Of a stretch of DNA of 53,779 bases, positions 53,638 through 53,779 are shown in pieces. Location: contig JAGXGE010000016.1 of the NCBI GenBank assembly GCA_024637015.1, forward strand, positions 1 to 53,779, written 5' to 3'. Position 1 is the stretch's first letter; each line of letters opens with the position of its first letter. The notes beneath the pieces are model-generated. The model was not told where the DNA came from. It did no database searches and saw nothing but the letters and a program-made list of their open reading frames with translations. A program made the position numbers and the translations under genes. This DNA is from Aequorivita sp. (lineage in GTDB: Bacteria; Bacteroidota; Bacteroidia; Flavobacteriales; Flavobacteriaceae).

Positions 53638-53779
53638 AAGAGTCTATTCAATTAAGTGTGTCAATTTATAATTTAATAAATTAGACATATGAAAAGTACA
53701 GAAAGTAATTTAGATATGGAAGCACTCATAAAACAAATGGGCGAAGAGCTTCGATCCGGCAAACCACTTACAGGAACTG
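53638..53779 (+). mobile_element. Left end of a probable IS256-family insertion sequence (truncated)
   Basis: Bases from about 53638 (AGAGTCTATTCAATTAAGTG) resemble IS256-family terminal repeats, and a transposase-like frame starts 50 bases inside. The right end is beyond the window, so the inverted-repeat pair and target duplication cannot be checked. Confidence 0.55.
53689..53779 (+). CDS. Transposase N-terminus, IS256-like (partial at window edge)
   Basis: The first 30 codons are visible: MKSTESNLDMEALIKQMGEE and LRSGKPLTGT follow each other. The LIKQMGEELRxGKPLTG block is like the N-terminus of IS256-family (mutator-type) transposases, in which the catalytic DDE domain lies further downstream. 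The gene is cut by the window end, so family and integrity are provisional. Confidence 0.6.
   Translation, partial: MKSTESNLDMEALIKQMGEELRSGKPLTGT

Noticed and set aside
53433-53651. An open frame on the minus strand coding repeated NQQSTIN
   Set aside because: It is produced by the 7-bp tandem repeat, whose period leaves all frames open; there is no unique sequence or start context.

Overview
This is a low-GC chromosomal segment from a member of the Bacteroidota, almost certainly family Flavobacteriaceae. The evidence is the promoter architecture (TTTG, about 19 bp, TAnnTTTG, seen many times), the near absence of Shine-Dalgarno sequences, a split two-subunit transketolase, a class 2 PyrD, SurA-type isomerases in an operon, a DUF3276/PUR protein and zeaxanthin-type carotenoid genes. 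The genus cannot be fixed from sequence reading alone; a marine Aequorivita-like flavobacterium would fit. Most of the window is core housekeeping sequence. Accessory DNA appears only at the extreme right end.

Left part (1-16 kb). Bases 1-350 look like the tandem promoters and leader of a ribosomal RNA operon that leaves the window to the left. Next comes the translation block thrS-infC-rpmI-rplT; infC appears to use an ATA start codon. Then come an OmpA-type protein, an exported protein of the family often mislabelled asparagine synthetase B, dnaB, accA, a tgt-lptF/G-EamA operon, the two transketolase subunits, an FKBP-like lipoprotein with acidic repeats, an S4-domain protein, a PyrR-like phosphoribosyltransferase and aroK.

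Middle (16.8-23 kb). tRNA-Lys(TTT) and tRNA-Leu(GAG) precede a photoreceptor-like MerR/B12 regulator that keeps the CarH signatures Wx9EH and ExHxxG. Behind it lie crtI-crtB-crtZ-crtYcd, enough to convert geranylgeranyl diphosphate to zeaxanthin, and a SET-domain gene. The same palindrome, TGTTTA-N18-TAAACA, lies upstream of both the regulator gene and crtI, where it encloses the -7 box. This suggests a light- and B12-controlled, autoregulated carotenoid regulon.

23-43 kb. A thioredoxin-like TlpA protein, aconitase, a MoxR ATPase and a three-gene SurA/PpiC isomerase operon for envelope protein folding are followed by a DinB-family protein, an OmpH/Skp chaperone, two unidentified genes and guaB. 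Next is a small leftward locus of a beta-barrel porin, an FMN-binding protein with an SGAT flavinylation motif and a four-helix membrane protein, a possible extracytosolic flavin redox module. A haem-binding CxxCH protein, a 5'-nucleotidase lipoprotein, HMG-CoA lyase, a LysE exporter, pyrD and pepT complete this part.

43-53.8 kb. yajC, a DUF1573 lipoprotein, nusB, a leucine-type dehydrogenase, an MsbA-like ABC exporter, a PUR/DUF3276 protein, a second CrtI/retinol-saturase-like oxidoreductase, a SulP transporter and three small genes follow. The window ends in an array of about 26 heptamers directly beside what looks like the left end of an IS256-family element, with its transposase cut off by the window edge.
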